Source of the DNA: Pseudomonadota bacterium
GTDB taxonomy: Bacteria; Pseudomonadota; Alphaproteobacteria; Rhizobiales; Hyphomicrobiaceae
Length of the DNA: 7,118 nucleotides
Assembly (NCBI GenBank): GCA_003242645.1
Contig: QGVC01000187.1
Location: forward strand, 1 to 7,118
Direction of reading: 5' to 3'
Shown: one piece after another, positions 5,263-7,118 of the stretch
Numbering within the stretch: the first letter of the stretch is position 1
Layout of the letters: each line of letters opens with the position of its first letter
Notes under the pieces: generated by a model
Databases searched by the model: none
What the model saw: only the letters and a program-made list of their open reading frames with translations
What the model was told of the DNA's origin: nothing
Program-made: the position numbers and the translations under genes

Positions 5263-6396
5263 ATGATCTTAACGCTGGCTGTCCGAAATCTGTTTCACGA
5301 TCGAGTTCGTTTGATCGTTACTCTCGTTGGAATTCTGTTCTCCATCGTGCTCGTTGCCGTGCAGCTTGGGCTGTATCTCGGCGCGCGGAAAATGATCATC
5401 GACATGATCGAGAACGCGAATGGAGAACTTTGGATTACCGCTTATGGCGCGAAAAGCTTCGAGGAGGGTGGCATTGTCCTGACCCCGCGCGAGCGGCACG
5501 CCGCATTGGCTGCTCCTGGCGTAGCCGCCGTTGTCCCGCTCATCGTCTCTTTTGCTGAGTGGCGCAAGCCGGGGGGAGGCAGCACCACGACCGTGGTCGT
5601 CGGCTCGGACGCCCAGGACAATGGGCTGAAGGCGTGGAATATCGTCGAAGGCTCCATTGCGACGATCGAGGCTCCCGACGGCGTTGCGGTGGATCGCAGC
5701 TATCTCGAGGACCTTGGCATTTCCGGTATCGGTGATGTCGCACAAATCGAGCGGGGCAGGGTGCGCGTGCGTGCGCTCACAGAGGGCATTCGCTCGTTCA
5801 CCATGGCTCCCTACATCTTCACGACGTTGAACCGTGCCCGGTCGCTGCTCGGCGTGCCAGGCGAGAATGCCACGTATTATTTGGTCCAGGTGAAGCCCGG
5901 CACGGACATCGAGGGGCTCCGGAAAGACCTTATCGCACGCCTGGGGCCGAACACCGAGGTGTTAACCAAGGCGGAGTTTCGCGACCGCAGCCTCGATCAG
6001 TGGCTCTTCTCGACGGGCGCCGGCGTGGCCCTCATTGGCGGTGCCATACTTGGCCTGCTCGTGGGCACGGTCATCGTCGCCCAGACGCTCTATTCCAGCA
6101 CGAAGGACCATCTCAACGAGTTTGCGACGCTGCGTGCGCTGGGGTCTTCATCCGGCTATATTCATAGGGTGATCCTGGCGCAGGCCGGGCTGAGCGCCGT
6201 CATCGGCTACGTGCTCGGGATGATCATTGCGCTCACGGTGGTGGTGCTCAGCACGCACACACCGCTGCCGATCATCATGACGCCGGGGCTCGCGGCCTCG
6301 CTTTTCCTGCTTACGCTCTTCATGTGCGCCGTTTCGGCCATATCGGCGATCATGAAGGTGACCAAGATAGATCCAGCCATGGTGTTCAGTAGATGA
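5263..6396 (+). CDS. ABC transporter permease, MacB/DevC-type (FtsX-like fold)
   Basis: A 377-residue inner-membrane protein with the four-helix layout of type VII permeases: TM1 about 17-40, a periplasmic domain about 45-248, then TM2 about 252-277, TM3 about 303-330 and TM4 about 341-366. The cytoplasmic coupling segment LNEFATLRALGSS (284-296) and the C-terminal KIDPAMVFSR are typical of the DevC/MacB group. ATG 5263 has GGAAG four bases upstream. In this family the permease does not pass substrate through the membrane in the usual way but drives extraction or export through a HlyD-like adaptor and an outer-membrane channel; cyanobacterial DevBCA exports a glycolipid. No adaptor gene is visible, though one may lie beyond the window. 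It overlaps the ATPase gene by four bases, implying translational coupling. Confidence 0.9.
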   Translation: MILTLAVRNLFHDRVRLIVTLVGILFSIVLVAVQLGLYLGARKMIIDMIENANGELWITAYGAKSFEEGGIVLTPRERHAALAAPGVAAVVPLIVSFAEWRKPGGGSTTTVVVGSDAQDNGLKAWNIVEGSIATIEAPDGVAVDRSYLEDLGISGIGDVAQIERGRVRVRALTEGIRSFTMAPYIFTTLNRARSLLGVPGENATYYLVQVKPGTDIEGLRKDLIARLGPNTEVLTKAEFRDRSLDQWLFSTGAGVALIGGAILGLLVGTVIVAQTLYSSTKDHLNEFATLRALGSSSGYIHRVILAQAGLSAVIGYVLGMIIALTVVVLSTHTPLPIIMTPGLAASLFLLTLFMCAVSAISAIMKVTKIDPAMVFSR

Positions 6397-7118
6397 GTGG
6401 TCCCGTCGTCCTCGAGGCGGTCAATATCGTAAAGGAGTTGGGTGAGGGTGCTGGTCGCGTCCTGGCGCTCAAGGGCGTCAGCCTGTCGCTTAGGGCCGGA
6501 GAGTTGACCTTGCTCATGGGGCCGTCCGGCAGCGGCAAAACCACGCTGCTGTCGATCTTGGGCTGCATCCTGACGCCGACGTCCGGCAGTGTGCGGATCA
6601 ACGGCGAGACCCTGGATGACCTCAGTCCTGAGAAACTGGCCGATATCCGTCGCCGGCACATCGGCTTCATTTTCCAGTCCTACAACCTGTTCCCGACGCT
6701 GACAGCCCTCGAGAACGTGCGTCTCGCCCTAGACGTACGTGGTTTCAGCCATGCGGAGACGGTGGCCAAGGCGGAGGCCGCATTGAAGGCCGTGGGCCTC
6801 GGGCACAAGCTGCGCAGCTACCCTCGAAACATGAGCGGTGGAGAGCAGCAGCGTGTCGCAGTGGCCCGCGCGATTGCCGGTGCACCCTCGGTGATCCTTG
6901 CCGACGAGCCGACGGCTGCTCTCGACAGCGAGAACGGCCACGCGGTGATGGCGCTGCTCGCACAGATCGCAAAAGAGCGAAACCATGCGGTACTCGTGGT
7001 GACGCACGATCCGCGTACGCACGCCTACGCTGACCGCATCATCCGGATCGAGGACGGACTGATTGTCGGCGAGGACCGCACGCCAGAGGCCGTAAAGAAC
7101 ATCAGGAAGTACGACATT
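6393..7118 (+). CDS. ABC transporter ATP-binding protein, LolD/MacB/DevA-type, 3' end outside window
   Basis: ATG 6393 overlaps the permease stop (ATGA); 242 codons are visible with no stop, so the gene is close to complete for this roughly 230-250-residue family. All ATPase motifs are present: Walker A GPSGSGKT (43-50), Q-loop Q95 in FIFQSYNLFPTLTALEN, signature MSGGEQQRVAVARA (147-160), Walker B VILADEP (167-173), D-loop AALD (175-178) and the switch histidine H205 in VVTHD. The Q-loop and LFPTLTALENV context is that of the LolD/MacB subfamily. It powers the adjacent permease from the cytoplasmic side. A membrane-fusion protein gene may follow outside the window, as in DevBCA-like sets, but this cannot be seen. 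Confidence 0.93.
   Translation, partial: MSGPVVLEAVNIVKELGEGAGRVLALKGVSLSLRAGELTLLMGPSGSGKTTLLSILGCILTPTSGSVRINGETLDDLSPEKLADIRRRHIGFIFQSYNLFPTLTALENVRLALDVRGFSHAETVAKAEAALKAVGLGHKLRSYPRNMSGGEQQRVAVARAIAGAPSVILADEPTAALDSENGHAVMALLAQIAKERNHAVLVVTHDPRTHAYADRIIRIEDGLIVGEDRTPEAVKNIRKYDI

Overview
The base composition (roughly 60% G+C in genes) and the gene families point to an alphaproteobacterium, most likely a soil or plant-associated Hyphomicrobiales (Bradyrhizobium/Rhodopseudomonas-like). This is inferred from recalled family resemblance. There are no rRNA, tRNA, CRISPR or insertion-sequence signals.

Layout: (1) 1-702 is the C-terminal half of a flavin-dependent dehydrogenase of the fumarate reductase/TcuA type, cut by the window edge and followed by a strong GC-rich hairpin. 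(2) 703-1269 is a 567-base stretch without a convincing gene. It has lower G+C, several inverted repeats and a possible promoter. (3) 1285-4376 is a same-strand set of three enzymes: an MtnX-like HAD phosphatase, a class-III PLP aminotransferase 14 bases downstream, and a carboxylesterase-type alpha/beta hydrolase 81 bases after that. (4) 4421-4981 (minus strand) is a secreted DUF2147 protein, converging on the hydrolase with a hairpin between them. (5) 4982-5262 is a divergent intergenic region with two look-alike palindromes, both N5-CCTTGG-type hairpins, and a possible 34-codon ORF with a good ribosome binding site. (6) 5263-7118 holds a MacB/DevC-type ABC permease and its LolD/DevA-type ATPase, joined by an ATGA overlap. 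The ATPase is open to the window edge.

How the genes may work together (inference): the phosphatase, aminotransferase and esterase look like a small biosynthetic or tailoring set. The MacB/DevCA-type transporter is a family that moves lipids, glycolipids, peptides or amphiphilic small molecules out of the inner membrane. The aminotransferase lacks the arginine that normally reads the alpha-carboxylate of glutamate/2-oxoglutarate, and the hydrolase has an aromatic-rich cap. An amine-bearing, possibly lipid-like product that is made and exported is therefore a reasonable hypothesis. No substrate can be read from the sequence, and whether the two plus-strand blocks belong to one system is unproven.
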